64,000 bases of DNA from Cristatella mucedo (GCA_009760855.2 WPIO01000088.1:601001-665000); one strand, 5' to 3'. Positions 9,961-21,420 are shown, counted from the stretch's first letter. Numbers and translations are program-made. The notes: generated by a model not told the origin, from the letters alone.

Positions 9961-10999
9961 TCCTATATATATATCTCCCACCATTCTTTTTTGTCTCTCT
10001 TTCTATCTCTCTCTTTTTGTATCACCCAATATTTCTCAATCTCTCGCTCGATTTATCTATCTCTCTCGCTCTATTTCAAGCTCCCTCTCTCTCGAATAGT
10101 CGCCGGTGACTAATAAAATAAAAATAATAATAATAATAGAGAGTGGCTGCGGAGCTGTTGTTCTCATTTTATCTATTTATAGTTATACATGTTTTATCTA
10201 TTTTAGTTATACAGCCTTGATTAACCCGTAACCATTTATTCTTGTTGTTTATCGAGCATGTTACCACTAACCATTTGATCGTGTTTCCTTTACAGCAAAT
10301 GTTAATCGCCTAGAAAGAGATTTGAGTTCATCACAGGGCACTTTATCATGCGTGTTATCATTATTATAATTGTAATGTTGCTATCAAATATGAGGCTATG
10401 CTTTCCTTGCAGCGTCTGTAAAGTGCCCAGAATCTCTCTGAAGGCACTATGTAAACGTATTTTTATTATTACCGCCTGAGCAGATCGTGAACGCATACGT
10501 CGCCATGCTGGTACGATATATGCCAGATGCAGTATGCCGATGGAAATCGGGCAGCAGCAACGTCTAGTCGCGTGCCTCAGCAGCCAAAAGTCATGTGCCC
10601 ATCAGTGGAGGAGGCGAACGAGTTTTTCGGAAACGGCGCCAGGCCTGTATCATTCGCTGCTCCCACATAAAGCAGCACACCTTTGTATATATGCCTTCAT
10701 ATGACTTGGAAGCTGACGGTAGATGGAGCTCTCGCTGCCCTGGGCCATCTTGCAGCATTCCAGTGGAAACCATTCCAGCATTCGCGCCGCCAGTGGAAAG
10801 CCAGTTGTCGAACGCTTGCAGCTAGCGGACACCCCGGGCAGAACTCGCCTCTGGCTCTTCCTCTCTCGCACGCACGTGAGAACGCTGGCGGTGGACGAGA
10901 AGCTTCGTCGGGTCTCCGTCCTCGACCTTGAAGAGTGGACAACCCACGGACCCCCACTCGTGGCCGGGCGTTGAGAAGTTCAGGTACTCGTTTTCGCTC

Positions 11000-11370
11000 C
11001 GGCGGCGGGCCAGAGCCCCTTTGTCCTGGAGCAGTGAGCCAGAGAGGAGCGTCAGTGCGGTTAGAGAGGAAGCGCTTAGGAGCAGGCCAGGAAGCTCTGA
11101 GACGAGCGGCGGCGATTCGGCCTTTAGAATTGGTCCGATACTCGCGGAAGCTGCTGATAGATGTTGGCTGGCCTGTCAACCCCGCCATCCCTCTTTCCAA
11201 GAAAGAATCGTCTGGAACCCATTCGCCATTCAAGGTGGATGGAGGTGCCCTTCCAGTGGCCTGGGGACGGTATTAATTCCTTTCCGTAATGGGCCAAGGT
11301 GTCCGGGCCCAATACCACTAAGCTCTTGCCCCATTGTCTCAGCTAGGTATTTAAGAGTCGAGCGACGCTC
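11000..11370 (+). repeat. Repeat family R, near full-length, LTR- or promoter-like
   Basis: Collinear with 61755-62150 over about 370 bases at roughly 80% identity by eye. Near its right end is a TATA-like TATTTAAGAG at 11347, in both copies followed by a GAGTCGA..GACGCTCGCTC segment. Downstream at 11924 lies AATAAA. This order recalls an LTR (U3, TATA, R, polyadenylation signal) or a LINE 5' promoter; the copy at 62 kb ends 325 bases upstream of a LINE ORF. No protein-coding retroelement genes are attached here. Confidence 0.6.
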
Positions 11371-11657
11371 GCTCTTGGTGTCTCTTTGGTCTTGTGTCTT
11401 ATGTCCGGCTCCGCACTTCGACGCCGTCGAACTCGTTTCTCTGAAAGCGAGGGAGGAGGGCGAGCAGTTCGCCGGCGATTGACGGAACAGGACGAGACAG
11501 AGCTAGGAGGATTCGGTGGAACTCCAACGAATACGGTCGTATCGCGCCCGAGCTGGCATTTTGTGTTTCTTTCGTGTTTTGTGTGTGCGCGCCAGCACGT
11601 GGTCTCGGCATAGGGATTTGCTGGTGCGAGCTAGGCGTAGTTGGCGTGTGTGGAGCC

Positions 11658-11862
11658 CTAGTTCTCTAGTTAGGGTTTAGGCTCCGGTTCTCGCTTCAGT
11701 GTGGAGAAGTATTTCCTCCGCAGGAGTGTTTGAGTTGGCGTGTTTGGGGTATTCCCTCGGCACAGGTGGGAACGGATTCCTAGTTCACCGGTTAGGGTTT
11801 AGGGTCCGGGTCGCGCTTAGTGTGGAGGAGTATTCCCTCCGCAAGAGTGTTAGTGCAGCTGA
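11658..11862 (+). repeat. Tandem duplication, about 122-bp unit
   Basis: Two copies offset by about 122 bases, each with CTAGTT..GTTAGGGTTTAGG and later GTATT(C/T)CCTCCGCA. The GTTAGGGTTTAGG is part of the unit, not a telomeric array. Confidence 0.75.
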
Positions 11863-12145
11863 GAACGTGCGAGGAGTGTGGAGATAAAGCTGAACTAGAC
11901 GCGCTGCGACTTTGTGCGCTTGCGAATAAAGTTCAGTAAAATCCCCAATTTGTGTGTCTCGCTTTCCAATTCACGCCGCGAACTCACGACCCCCTTTAGT
12001 AACGGTAAGCAGGTTAGCGCCAGAAACGCTCGTTTCGTGGCGGCCAGCTTATTGCGCGTAGGCGCGCACCGAACGGCATTAGGCGATAGGCTACGCCGCT
12101 AGGTAAGCGGCAGGTCAAGCCTACCCCGCCGAGCCTTCGGCGTTA

Positions 12146-12308
12146 CAAAGCTGCTACGTCTGCGTCTGCCAAGCTGCTACGTCTGCATCTACTAAGCTGC
12201 TACGTCTGCATCTACTAAGCTGCTACGTCTGCGTCGCCAAAGCTGCTACTTCTGCGTCTGCCAAGCTGCTACGTGTGCGTCTGCCAAGCTGCTACGTCTA
12301 TGTCTGCC
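12146..12308 (+). repeat. Minisatellite, about 22-bp unit, 7-8 copies
   Basis: Units of the form AGCTGCTACGTCTGCRTCTR with small changes. The left D1 copy has only about two units at the equivalent place (5880-5925), so the array expanded after duplication. Confidence 0.9.
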
Positions 12309-12963
12309 GCCTTTTCAGTACCCGGCCGATCTGTTTGACGGAACCTCGTTAACCGAGGAGACGCTGGATAGGCTCACAACCGATGCCGGGTGAATGTTGC
12401 TGTTCGTCGCTTTAACGGTAAGATGGCTGTGCTGGCACAGCAGCAGCAGCTCAGCGATTGGCTGCCTCGTCGCTCAGTCGAAGCGGGCTCGCTGTCTCGT
12501 CTCTGCCTGTGCGGCCTGTGGGGATTGGGCACAGCCACGCTACCTGCTTGGTAGAGTCCGAGCAAGACATCCTAAGACTCTGTAGCCAGCGCCGCCATTT
12601 TTAAACCGCAACAATTCTTAGACCGAGAACTCGCACGTCGCCTTGCAGCAGTCAGCGAGCAGCAGATTCGGCCACTAGTATTGAGTTATGGGTGTAACGT
12701 CCGCGATGCGAACAGAAACGGATTTAGTGAAACAGATTCGCGACCAAGGCTTCGGCTGCTGCCGCCACCGAGGCCGCCTGTTGAAGGGATCTCTCTTAGC
12801 GGAATTAAGCGGACGGAGCCACTAGGCCCTGGAGGATCTAATTTCGGGGCAATACAAATGCGAAACTCTGCTCGCTGAGCCGGTCCGGTGGGCCGAGCAG
12901 ACAGGCTCGCCATGACGGGCAAGCGAGAACGAGTTTAACAAGAAGGGGCATGCGAGAGTGAAA

Positions 12964-12965
12964 AT

Positions 12966-12999
<34 letters not shown>

Positions 13000-13038
13000 G
13001 AAAGAGAGAGAGAGAGAGAGAAAAAGAGAGAAAAGAGA

Positions 13039-13122
<84 letters not shown>
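12964..13122 (+). repeat. (AG)n microsatellite
   Basis: About 160 bases of nearly pure GA, with a few AAAG interruptions near 12990-13040. Confidence 0.95.
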
Positions 13123-13124
<2 letters not shown>

Positions 13125-13138
13125 CTCTCGTGCAAGCC

Positions 13139-13214
13139 GAGCAGAAAGCTGTTGGAGCAGGAAGCTATTGGAGCAGAAAACTGCTGGAGCAGAAAGCTGC
13201 TGGAGCAGAAAGCT
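13139..13214 (+). repeat. Tandem 15-bp repeat, five units
   Basis: Consecutive units of GAGCAGAAAGCTGCTG with small variations, directly after the GA tract. Confidence 0.85.
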
Positions 13215-14600
13215 CCTTCACGGTGCAGGCTCCATGAAGACTCCGCGAAGAAGAGGCTAGTCGCAGTTGCCAGCACACGATTCGCGCCTGCACACGATTG
13301 TTAGCGTGCACTTGTAACCGAGTTCCAGGGGTCAAAGGCTATTTCCCGCCAAACCACGCCATACTCCGGCCACGCTGCCGCTCGCCATGCCGCCGGGCTA
13401 GGGTAACACGAGCGGCCGTCCGGTTAAACCTCTATATTAACGCATGCGCCAACAACAACAGATGAACTAAACAAGTCTACAGGGAGGGTCCTATACACAG
13501 TACACTACGGGGGCGAAAGACGACGCAGCAAGCGCGAACAAACGTGTTTGTTGGGGTCAGTCGGCTTCTGCAGTCCTGTCGTTGTACCGACTCCGAATCC
13601 AACAGTACGAGCGTACGCCGTCCAAAACCCGGCTGGCTGAGTAACTGCTGGCCAGTCTGAGTCGACAACTACCACAGTCGTAAGCTTCCACCGAAAGACG
13701 CCAACACACGGGGGGGGGGTCACGAACACACTACACGAGGGGAACGCGGTATAAACAAGTCAACAACGAGCGAGCTATCCAGCTCCGCTCGGGCCTTGCG
13801 TGCGTGGCAGCATCGCCGGAGCACGCCTGCACGAATCCAGGTGCATAACTCGGCGAGACCGGGAGCCTCCAACACCACGACTTACTTGGCCAACTTCTCG
13901 TACCCATGAGCCCCGGTGACCGCACGTCACCGCATACATCCGGCCATGCCGTGGGGTCCGACCCCGGCCTAGCCGGTGACCCTAACCCTCATTAAAGCCG
14001 TGCGGTCCCAGCCAACCGAACCCAGCCTGGGTACACACTTATTGAGCCGACCAGGCATTCGAGCTGGTCGTCTCTCACTGCAAGAGGGCAGATATGGCTT
14101 GCGGCTTAGTGCAACGAATCCGCATCGCCAGCGCCGAGCAGTCCGTTAGAGAGCGATAGTTAGCTACCATAGATAGCAGCCATAGTTGACTGCTTCTGTA
14201 ACTCTTTCGTTTTCACTGCGCCAGCTATTGCTGCGGCACACGGCCGAGGCTTCGTCGTTCTATTATATTCGTTCGCCGACTATTGCAGCATTCGACTGGC
14301 TTGTGCTTGTCTGTTTTGTCCGGGCCTCATGTCTTAGCCAGCTTGTCAATTATAGAAGTGTCAATGTCGCTTTGTCGCGTAAGTACCGATCAAGTTTTCT
14401 TATTTGCTGTATTCTCTCCAAATGGCTAATCCTTATGGCTTATCTTTATCGCTTGTACTTTTTTACAACTTGCAAGTTTTACAGAGAGTAAGTCAGATTT
14501 TATCTGTAACAGTAGCACATGCACGCGTTCAATATGCACCATGCAGTCCATTTCTTGGCACATAGGTCTGAGCACCAACAACAAGGTTACTTGTTCTCCA
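13215..14600. other. No recognisable gene
   Basis: About 1.4 kb of moderately GC-rich unique-looking sequence. Reading frames of 60-100 codons exist on both strands without motifs. A G-run lies at about 13711-13719. Confidence 0.5.
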
Positions 14601-14646
14601 GCTACTTTCCTGCTGACGACTAGGGCTCCTCCTTTCCGGGGTCCTG

Positions 14647-14870
14647 AGCTGCTCTACAACCACGCTTCTCGCTATCTCAACTGCTCCCCTGACTCAGCCA
14701 TGCTTCCCACTTTCTCTTTGCTGAGTGAGACTAAGTCTGTTGGCTAACGAATGCCTACCGAAAGCTGCTTAGCTGTGTGTGCTATAAAAAATCTCTCCTT
14801 GGTAACACCCACATAGTCTTTTTGTGGCTTTGCGGAGTTGCAGACGAAGATACATTACATAATACAGCCG
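14647..14870 (+). repeat. LINE family 1, 3' UTR fragment
   Basis: Matches 34545-34760 and, in reverse, 41660-41880, 54890-55100 and 56280-56480. It includes the conserved CCACTTTCTCTTTGCTG and ends with AGTTGCAGACGAAGATACAT, the tail shared by this LINE family. Confidence 0.75.
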
Positions 14871-14943
14871 CTATACTGCTGAGTCCTAGACATAATATGT
14901 CGTATACTTAGTCTCAGGCCAAGCTTAAAGAGACAGCTATTTT

Positions 14944-15563
14944 CTAGCACCGTACCGGCTCCTGTTTTAAGCCCAGATCCATCTTGCCATCTGCTACACC
15001 GGGTAACATGCGAATGCTGTAACACGCTTGTGGAAGCGAGTTCCACAGTCTAGGACCTGCACAGCTAAAGCTTCTGTCGCCAACTGTCTTTAAGCGGAAG
15101 AATGAGACAGCTAATGTATTGTCCACACAGGACCTGAGGGCGCAAACAAGCTGAAACTGATGCAGCAGTTTAGCTAGGTACGAAGGAGCCAAGCCGTGGC
15201 GGGCCTTGTGGGTCAGCGTAAGAACTTTGCTCTGTATCCGTTGCTCAACCGGCATCCATTCTAGCTCTATTAGCAAAGGCGACACGCGCTCGAACCCATT
15301 TGGCACATGAAGACTAGCCATGCAGCCATATTCACAGTCAGCTGCAGTGGCATAACAGCTTTCTTTGACAGATCAGCCAAAAGGGAATTACAATCGTGCA
15401 CATAACTAATCGCTCTCGGTTTGTCTGTCTCTACTGTGTCTCTCTGTTTCTCCCTCGTACTGCATATCATTGAGCTCCAATCAGCTTTCTCCAGTCCAGA
15501 TTCTGCAGCTGTCCCTCCGAGCTTGTCCCTTAGGTGGCACAGACAGCAGAAGAAGGCAGGCAC
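14944..15563 (-). pseudogene. LINE family 1 (CR1/L2 type), end of ORF2
   Basis: Read from high to low coordinates, the frames encode the C-terminal end of a CR1/L2-type reverse transcriptase ORF: a degenerate DxCNSLL.GL motif, then MPVEQRIQSKVLTLTHKARH, APSYL, CALRSC and the terminal KTVGDRSF..GPRLWNSLPQ. These are the standard motifs after the RT core in CR1/L2 LINEs. The two frames overlap with a shift. It lies next to a 3' UTR fragment in the opposite orientation (14647-14870), so the pair is a rearranged relic. Confidence 0.75.
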
Positions 15564-15639
15564 GAGTCTCTGCTTCGAAGCTTAAACGTGCCACAGTGAG
15601 ATGTCGAAGTGAGCAGCCAATGCTACTATGAGCTTAAAA

Positions 15640-15880
15640 TTTACAACATTTGGAATATATAATACCGTAGACGATGTACTATATAGTACGTACTGTATAA
15701 TATATAATAAACAATTTGCACTATAAGCTCTGTAACATTTAACATTTATATGATAAGATCATGGTTACTCTAATGCAGAATATATAGTATAAAATATATA
15801 AAATAATATATAACATGTAATATAATATATTAAACAAATAATATATATTTTATAACATATAACATACTCTGAGAATAAAG
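15640..15880. repeat. AT-rich tract
   Basis: About 240 bases of TATAATATATAA-type sequence without clear unit length; no gene. Confidence 0.7.
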
Positions 15881-16162
15881 AGGGCTACCTGTTTCTTCTT
15901 ACATTCTTAGTTAGCAAGAATTCAGGTCAATAAAAAGTGCTAGCCTTGAAATCACCTCCTTCCAATTGTACCTGCTCCATTTATGATAGCATCGGCGAGC
16001 TGCCCTCTGTTAAAAATTCTGCGACCGATGTCTAGATCAATACACCATTCTCTGAGCGAAGCAGATTCCAGTAAGGCATGTTTCCCAAGTGAATGCCCGA
16101 AACAAAAAAACATTGCCCATTCCAAACGAGTAATGCATCGAACCGGCATGACGGAAAAATCA

Positions 16163-16535
16163 CACGAACGAAGCAGTAGCAACAGCAGCAGCTGCTGCAG
16201 CTTCAGCAGCAGCACCTGCAGCAGAAGCTGCAGATCAAGCTGCATCATCAGGAGCATCAAGGAACATCAAGCTGCATCAGGAGCTGCTGAAGCAGGATCT
16301 GCTGCAGCAGCTCCTACAGAAGCAGAAGCATGGTGCATCAGCATGGTGCAGCAGCAGCGGAAGCTATTGCAGGAGCAGCAGCTGCAGCAGCAGCAGCAGA
16401 AGCTGCAGCAACAGGAGAAGGAGCTTCTGCAGTAACTATAGCTGGAGTAGCAGGAGCAGGAGCTGCAGCAGCATAAATGGCAGCACCAGGAGGAGCTGCA
16501 GCAGCAGCAGTAAGCACCAGCAGCAAGAGTCTTTG
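16163..16535. repeat. CAG/CTG-rich low-complexity tract
   Basis: Dense GCAGCAG, CTGCAG and GGAGCA words on both strands, giving long glutamine/alanine or cysteine/serine frames in every phase. No start, splice or domain context supports coding. Confidence 0.85.
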
Positions 16536-16817
16536 CGATTGCAAACGCTGTAAAAAGAGCTGGAGTTACACTGTCAGGGACCATGAACCGTCGGCATGCT
16601 AAATCAGTCAGATGAGGACAGTACTGGAGATTATTAGAAGTGGCAACTGAATTATGCTAATTATGAATAAGATATTTAATTATTTTGATCCGAAAAAATT
16701 ATCGGCCCATCGGAAAATTATGGCAATCGACTGCTGTGTGCTATGGTCCTGGTGCTTTGCATATGGACATATGCAGTGGCATCTGATGCATCGGCGAAAT
16801 AGCAGCTCAACGTCAAG

Positions 16818-16897
16818 GGTCACGGGTGAACGTCAAGGACTGAGTACGGTCACGGGTGAACGTCAAGGACTGAGTACTAAGGTACAGGGGGGGGGGG
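16818..16897 (+). repeat. 30-bp tandem duplication and G-run
   Basis: GTCACGGGTGAACGTCAAGG plus ACTGAGTAC occurs twice in tandem, followed by an 11-base G-run at 16887-16897. Confidence 0.85.
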
Positions 16898-17126
16898 CTT
16901 CCAGAGGCTGTCCACTGCTGTTGTCACCATACCTGGGCATATCGCAGCCATGCCTGCATATACCTGCGATCAGCAGCTACGCTTTAGCGGCGCTTTAACT
17001 TGCCATGCTTCACTGGCTATCTGTTGTGTGCATCTGCAAGACTTATCTAGGGTGCTTGTGTGTAAGTGGCTTGATCCTCAAGTTCAGGAGCCACCAGACT
17101 TCACTCAAATAGATATGCTTATACGA

Positions 17127-17159
<33 letters not shown>

Positions 17160-17280
17160 TATCAGTCTTAATATATATATATATATATATATATTATGAA
17201 TATAATTTACCCTAATAGATATGGACTGGTTATCTTAAGTCGGGGAGCGTTTGATTGCTGAAGCTACGAGCCTACGGTGG

Positions 17281-17360
<80 letters not shown>

Positions 17361-17361
17361 T
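17127..17361 (+). repeat. (TA)n and (GT)n microsatellites
   Basis: TA runs at 17127-17158 and 17170-17194, and a GT run at 17284-17361 broken once by GAG. Confidence 0.95.
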
Positions 17362-17924
17362 ATTGGTGCAGCAAATACAACTCAGCAGCCTCTAGGCACC
17401 ACCGTGTATCGTACGTCTACAAATACTAGCAGCCTATACGAGTACAGAGTGTTTGTCACAAAACAAGGACTGTCGCTCTGTTTTGATCGAGTTACGCTAG
17501 CCTGCCGCGCACGTGGCTTTCGGGTGCGTTTGCCGACCGCAGGGCGTGCGAGTTTGCTGATGGTTGGGGAGGCGCGTCTGCTAGTTTGCATTTGAGGTCG
17601 TAGCATTGGCGTTACAGCCGTAATCTTCATCGAAAAATGTGATCTACACTGTAAAAGGCAGGAAACTGGAAGCTAGTAAAACAGGCGGTATTAATTCTCT
17701 ATTTGGGCCTTAGAAGTAGCGAACACGCGTTGGCACACACGGAACGCAAAAGCACCCCCAGCGAGCAGCGGGTTACTTTCAGTTTCCCAATTGCTTGATT
17801 TTACCTGCCTTGCTGCAGCCATCGCCACCCTTCTCGTGCTTGCAGCAAGGTTTAATTAAAGCTAATAGGCCGCCTTCTTAGCGTCCAGTCATATGAAATA
17901 GAAACAGTTAGCCCGAGTTGAATT

Positions 17925-18175
17925 CTCCTTGCACCTCACTGCTGTAGTTCTATTGTGACGGCGGTCGGATAACGTTTGCTTTTCGTGTCCATGATTGCAG
18001 AATACAATGTTCAAGGACGGTTGATGACATAAATTTGGCTAAAATGTTATCCGATCGAAACAAAACAATAAACTGAGGCCCTTATGTCAAAGCAACGTCA
18101 AAATGACAGTGAAACTTTTACCTTGGAACCTCGAGTATTGGCCCAGTTTTGAAATTCTCATATCACTAGCCTGTA
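17925..18175 (+). repeat. Dispersed foldback repeat F, copy 1
   Basis: About 80% identical to 20806-21030. The core, 17945-18074, begins TAGTT and contains CGGTCGGATAACGTTT near its left and ATGTTATCCGATCG near its right end in inverted orientation, like the terminal inverted repeats of a small non-autonomous DNA transposon. Homology runs beyond the core on both sides, so the whole 250 bases is the repeat unit. Confidence 0.75.
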
Positions 18176-18794
18176 CCTCAATCATCTTAAAACTAATATG
18201 CCAACCTACCTACGCTCAACTAGTCGGTCTCTTGTTTTATGCGACACGACGATAGATGCATTCATTATTTTTTGAAGTTCCTTCCGATTGACTTAGTGGT
18301 TCAGTGTAGTTTGCCTAAAAGTCCGAATTCTGTTGCTTTTTCGGGTAAAACTTTTTAGAGCTGGGCCTTGTGGCTGTAACATGTAAGTTGAAAGACTTTT
18401 TCATTACCACAGAATAGACTTATTTGTTATTGCGGCCAATCTTGTCTTGATAGTAAGATCGCCATGTGAGTTGGCCGTGTTCATAGGTCTCATTCAATGC
18501 GTTATACTCCTGATAACCTACTGTCTACACCTGGTGCTAACCTCATTTCCCGTGGGTAGCTTCATGATAGTCCTTAGTTTGGCCTGACATCACAACTACC
18601 AGCTTTCGGTGTGTAACTACACCAACTTGGGTATTTTGAAGTAACTTACTTCTGGTCATTGCAACATTATAGCAGTGCTTGTCCTCTGAGTTATCCGAGG
18701 AGACGTGCTTCAGTTTTCCCACTCCACACCATTCGCTATCTCACGTATTATCAATTAAGACCCATGATTTAGTCCTCTAACAATGTTATTCATG

Positions 18795-18935
18795 TTGTTT
18801 ATCAAGCATTCTATTACTCTCCATTCAATCGTGCTTCCCTTTGCAGCAAATGTAAAGCACCTAGAAAGAGATTGAGTTCTCTGAGGGTGCGTTATCAAGT
18901 GTATTGTTATTATTATTATTATTAAGACAGTATCA
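18795..18935 (+). repeat. LINE family 2, 3' tail
   Basis: Carries the recurring 3' end TATCAAGCAT..TTTGCAGCAAATGTAAAG, then CCTAGAAAGAGATTGAGTTC and a (TTA)n end. A shorter copy follows at about 19120-19175. The same tail ends the LINE copies at 22.6, 39.3, 43.8 and 47.5 kb. Confidence 0.8.
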
Positions 18936-19574
18936 CAGAAGAAGTATCACAGCACTTCGCTCTCTTACCTGATTTTTTTAATCAGTTGTACCATCCTTTC
19001 CAACACAGAATGCAATTCGGGAGCTTCAGGTCAGCCGTGATTGTCTAAATTGCTTATCGTTCGAGCTCAACAGTTTGTATTGTCCATGGGTTCTGTGCTT
19101 ACCAGTTCGTTATCCACGTCTTGAGTTCTCTGAGGGCGTTTTATCAAGTGTATTAATATTATTATTATTATCATTCATTCAGCCTCGAGAATGCTCTTCA
19201 CATTGCTTAGAAGCAGCTCAATTATGAGCCAATTCATGTTGTTTCTGCTTATGCAAAATTAATCTGTCCATTCTCTTGGAGTTGCTTTTAGCCTGATTTT
19301 GTAGCTCTGCTTTCCCATGGAGTGCAAACTTCGGTGCATAATCTCATGTCAAGTCGCCACTCTCTAACCTTGTCCGGCATGGTACGTTCGGGTGCACTCA
19401 GTAAAAGCAAATGAGAATTCAGCGAATTAAACGCGTAGCATGTCAGGTAGTTGAAAATTCCTGCCTGTGATCGTGCTCGATCTCCTCAACTATCGATGTC
19501 CTCAACTATCTTAAAACTGGTACCACAACCTTGGTTCAACAAGTTCGACTCTACTCGTATGCGATACTACGATG

Positions 19575-19699
19575 CCGAGCTGGTTTGGTCTAGCGGTTAA
19601 GGTGCTCGCCCCTACTGAGGTTGTGGGCTCGAGCTCCGAAGCATATGTGAGGCGGCTGAATAGAGATTAAGTTATCTTGGGGCGCTATATAAATGAAAT

Positions 19700-19736
<37 letters not shown>

Positions 19737-19750
19737 TATATATATATATA
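19575..19750 (+). mobile_element. tRNA-derived SINE (SINE1)
   Basis: Starts GAGCTGGTTTGGTCTAGCGG with an A-box-like element, followed by GGCTCGAGCTCC at 19625 as a B-box-like element: the two internal RNA polymerase III promoter parts of a tRNA head. The tail, AATAGAGATTAAGTTATCTT followed by GGGGCGCTATATAAATGA, resembles the LINE family 2 3' end, as expected if the SINE uses that LINE for retrotransposition. It ends in TA simple sequence. Other copies: 57305-57455 (minus) and 59366-59505. Confidence 0.75.
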
Positions 19751-19751
19751 T

Positions 19752-19857
19752 CTTCTAAAAATAATGAATGCACATATATCGTTATATAACACATATATAT
19801 ATATATATATATATATATGTTATATAACGATATATGTGCATTCATTATTTTTAGAAG
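19752..19857. repeat. Perfect 39-bp inverted repeat around (AT)n
   Basis: Arms 19752-19790 and 19819-19857 are exact reverse complements (CTTCTAAAAATAATGAATGC at the outer left). The right arm is the target sequence of the SINE insertion; the left arm is an inverted copy of it at the SINE's 3' end. Confidence 0.9.
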
Positions 19858-20805
19858 TGTTGCTTACAATTTCCTTTGTGGTTTGACGTAGTTAGCCTAA
19901 ACGTAAAGCAGACACGTTCATCAGATCTGTCGAGTTCCTGTCATCTTTCATCCGTCAGCAGTATACTCTGTCTGCTGAATGCTTGCTCGGAAGTCACTAC
20001 TTGAAACCCATACTGGCCATGGTTTTGTCTAATCTTTTATACTAATGCCCGAGCAGGCGGACATTCGTACTATTGATGGATTGTAATTTTATAAATTGTT
20101 GTTATCCCTATGGTGCTATCCTTTATTTGTCCCTACGCTGTTAGTTTAATAGATTTTCTTCGATCAGTCGGTCTTGTAAACACCTACCACATATGACCCT
20201 CTGCAGTTTGCTTTGTTGCTACCACCACCTCAGTATACTTTTGGTGAAGGCAGACTTTGCACAGGTGGCTAACTACAATTAGCTCGATAGTGCTATTGAG
20301 TAGGCTGTGTCAATTCCTCTTTCCTACCTGCCATGCACGTTGGCTTGCTACGCCAGCCTTAATCGTCTGCTTAACTAACTGCTGGCGTCAGTCTTTCACT
20401 TGCATGTTTCACCTTTGCCCATTCATCAAGCTTTATTGGTTTCGTGATTGGTTGAGGCAAAAATTGGAAGCCCTGGCGTTTGCAGGCATTCATGACAGCC
20501 TAAGGAATGCAAATCCATAATTCTTTTGGCGTGAAATGACGTGGCTTTATTCATAGGGCTGTAACTTGATGCTTTTTGTCTCCGGCCACTCACACACTAT
20601 TGCTACACTGCTGTAGCTTTTGTTCAAATCGATTTCCTCGGCGGTAGCCATGCACTGGCTCGATACCATAACTTCCAGTTTTCTAAGTGCGATTTTATCT
20701 ACCTTGCTGACTTCATCTAGTGATCTAGCTAGATTCAACTAGAGCAGTAGGCAGTCTTCAGTTTTTTTAACAAAACAATGAGGAATTTTGAGCTTGAATT
20801 GGATT

Positions 20806-21030
20806 CTTGCACCTCACTGTTGTAGTTATATTCTGACGTCGGTCGGATAACGTTTACTATATGTATCCATGATTGCACAATGCAATGTTCAAGGACGGTT
20901 GATGACATAACTGGCAAACGTTATCCGATCGTAACGAAACAATGAACTACCCCACTCGTGTCGAAGCAACGTCAAAATGACACTGAGATTTCCCTTCAGA
21001 ACCTTTAGTATATGCTCAGTTTTGAAATTG
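20806..21030 (+). repeat. Dispersed foldback repeat F, copy 2
   Basis: Counterpart of 17925-18175. The inverted core is 20823-20949, with GGTCGGATAACGTTT on the left and AAACGTTATCCGATCG on the right (20917-20932). Confidence 0.75.
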
Positions 21031-21179
21031 CAATGAAAAGCAATGCCGGCACTTCCTTCAGCTTCGAGGACGCTATCGAGTTGTTTAGGTTCTTTATTTT
21101 CGGCTTCGGTTATTATTGTTCTTGCAAACTGAATCCTTAGAGTGCCTTTCAGCCTTTTTCTGTAGACCTGCTTTACCAG

Positions 21180-21420
21180 GAACTGCAGATACACTAAATC
21201 CAAAAATGCTGATATCAACGATCAACCATCTCCTAAACCGTTCCCAAGTTAGCTCCATGCCTAATGATCCCTGTGATAATCTAGCCGATCGCTTCGCTAG
21301 CTTCTTTGTCCAGAAAATTGACAAGATCAGCGAGTCCGTCCGTACGATAGCAGCACCTCCTGTAATGCTATCCCTCAGTTCCTTGCAGCACCTTACTGTC
21401 TACATTCAAGGAGGTTACTA
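21180..21420 (+). pseudogene. LINE family 2 ORF2 fragment, linker region
   Basis: Encodes NPKMLISTINHLLNRSQVSS followed by a DNLADRFASFFVQKIDKI helix, the same region that in the intact copy at the right end of the window follows the endonuclease. It continues after a frameshift near 21418 into the RT fragment that follows. Confidence 0.8.

Larger units (their letters stand above)
8955..12730 (+). repeat. Segmental duplication D1, right copy
   Basis: Direct copy of 4015-6345, lengthened by a TA-rich expansion (9357-9850), a fragment of repeat family R (9857-9960), and an insertion of about 1.1 kb (11000-12130) that starts with a fuller copy of R. At its right end it jumps to sequence matching 8215-8330 (12722-12840), so the segment 6346-8214 is absent. 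Confidence 0.8.

Noticed and set aside
9555-10109. Tyr/Ile-rich frames in TA repeats (also near 36.7 kb)
   Set aside because: Translation of TATA simple sequence.
11670-11815. Telomere-like GTTAGGGTTTAGG
   Set aside because: Only one or two units in each copy of a 122-bp tandem duplication; not an array.
12935-13276. Long Ser/Leu or Glu/Arg open frames over GA/CT tracts (also near 4.3, 9.0, 27.1, 30.6 and 62.2 kb)
   Set aside because: They are products of dinucleotide repeats, open in several frames at once, with no domain or splice support.
16163-16544. Gln/Ala-rich proteins over the CAG-rich tract
   Set aside because: Open in many frames on both strands; no start context, introns or flanking domains.
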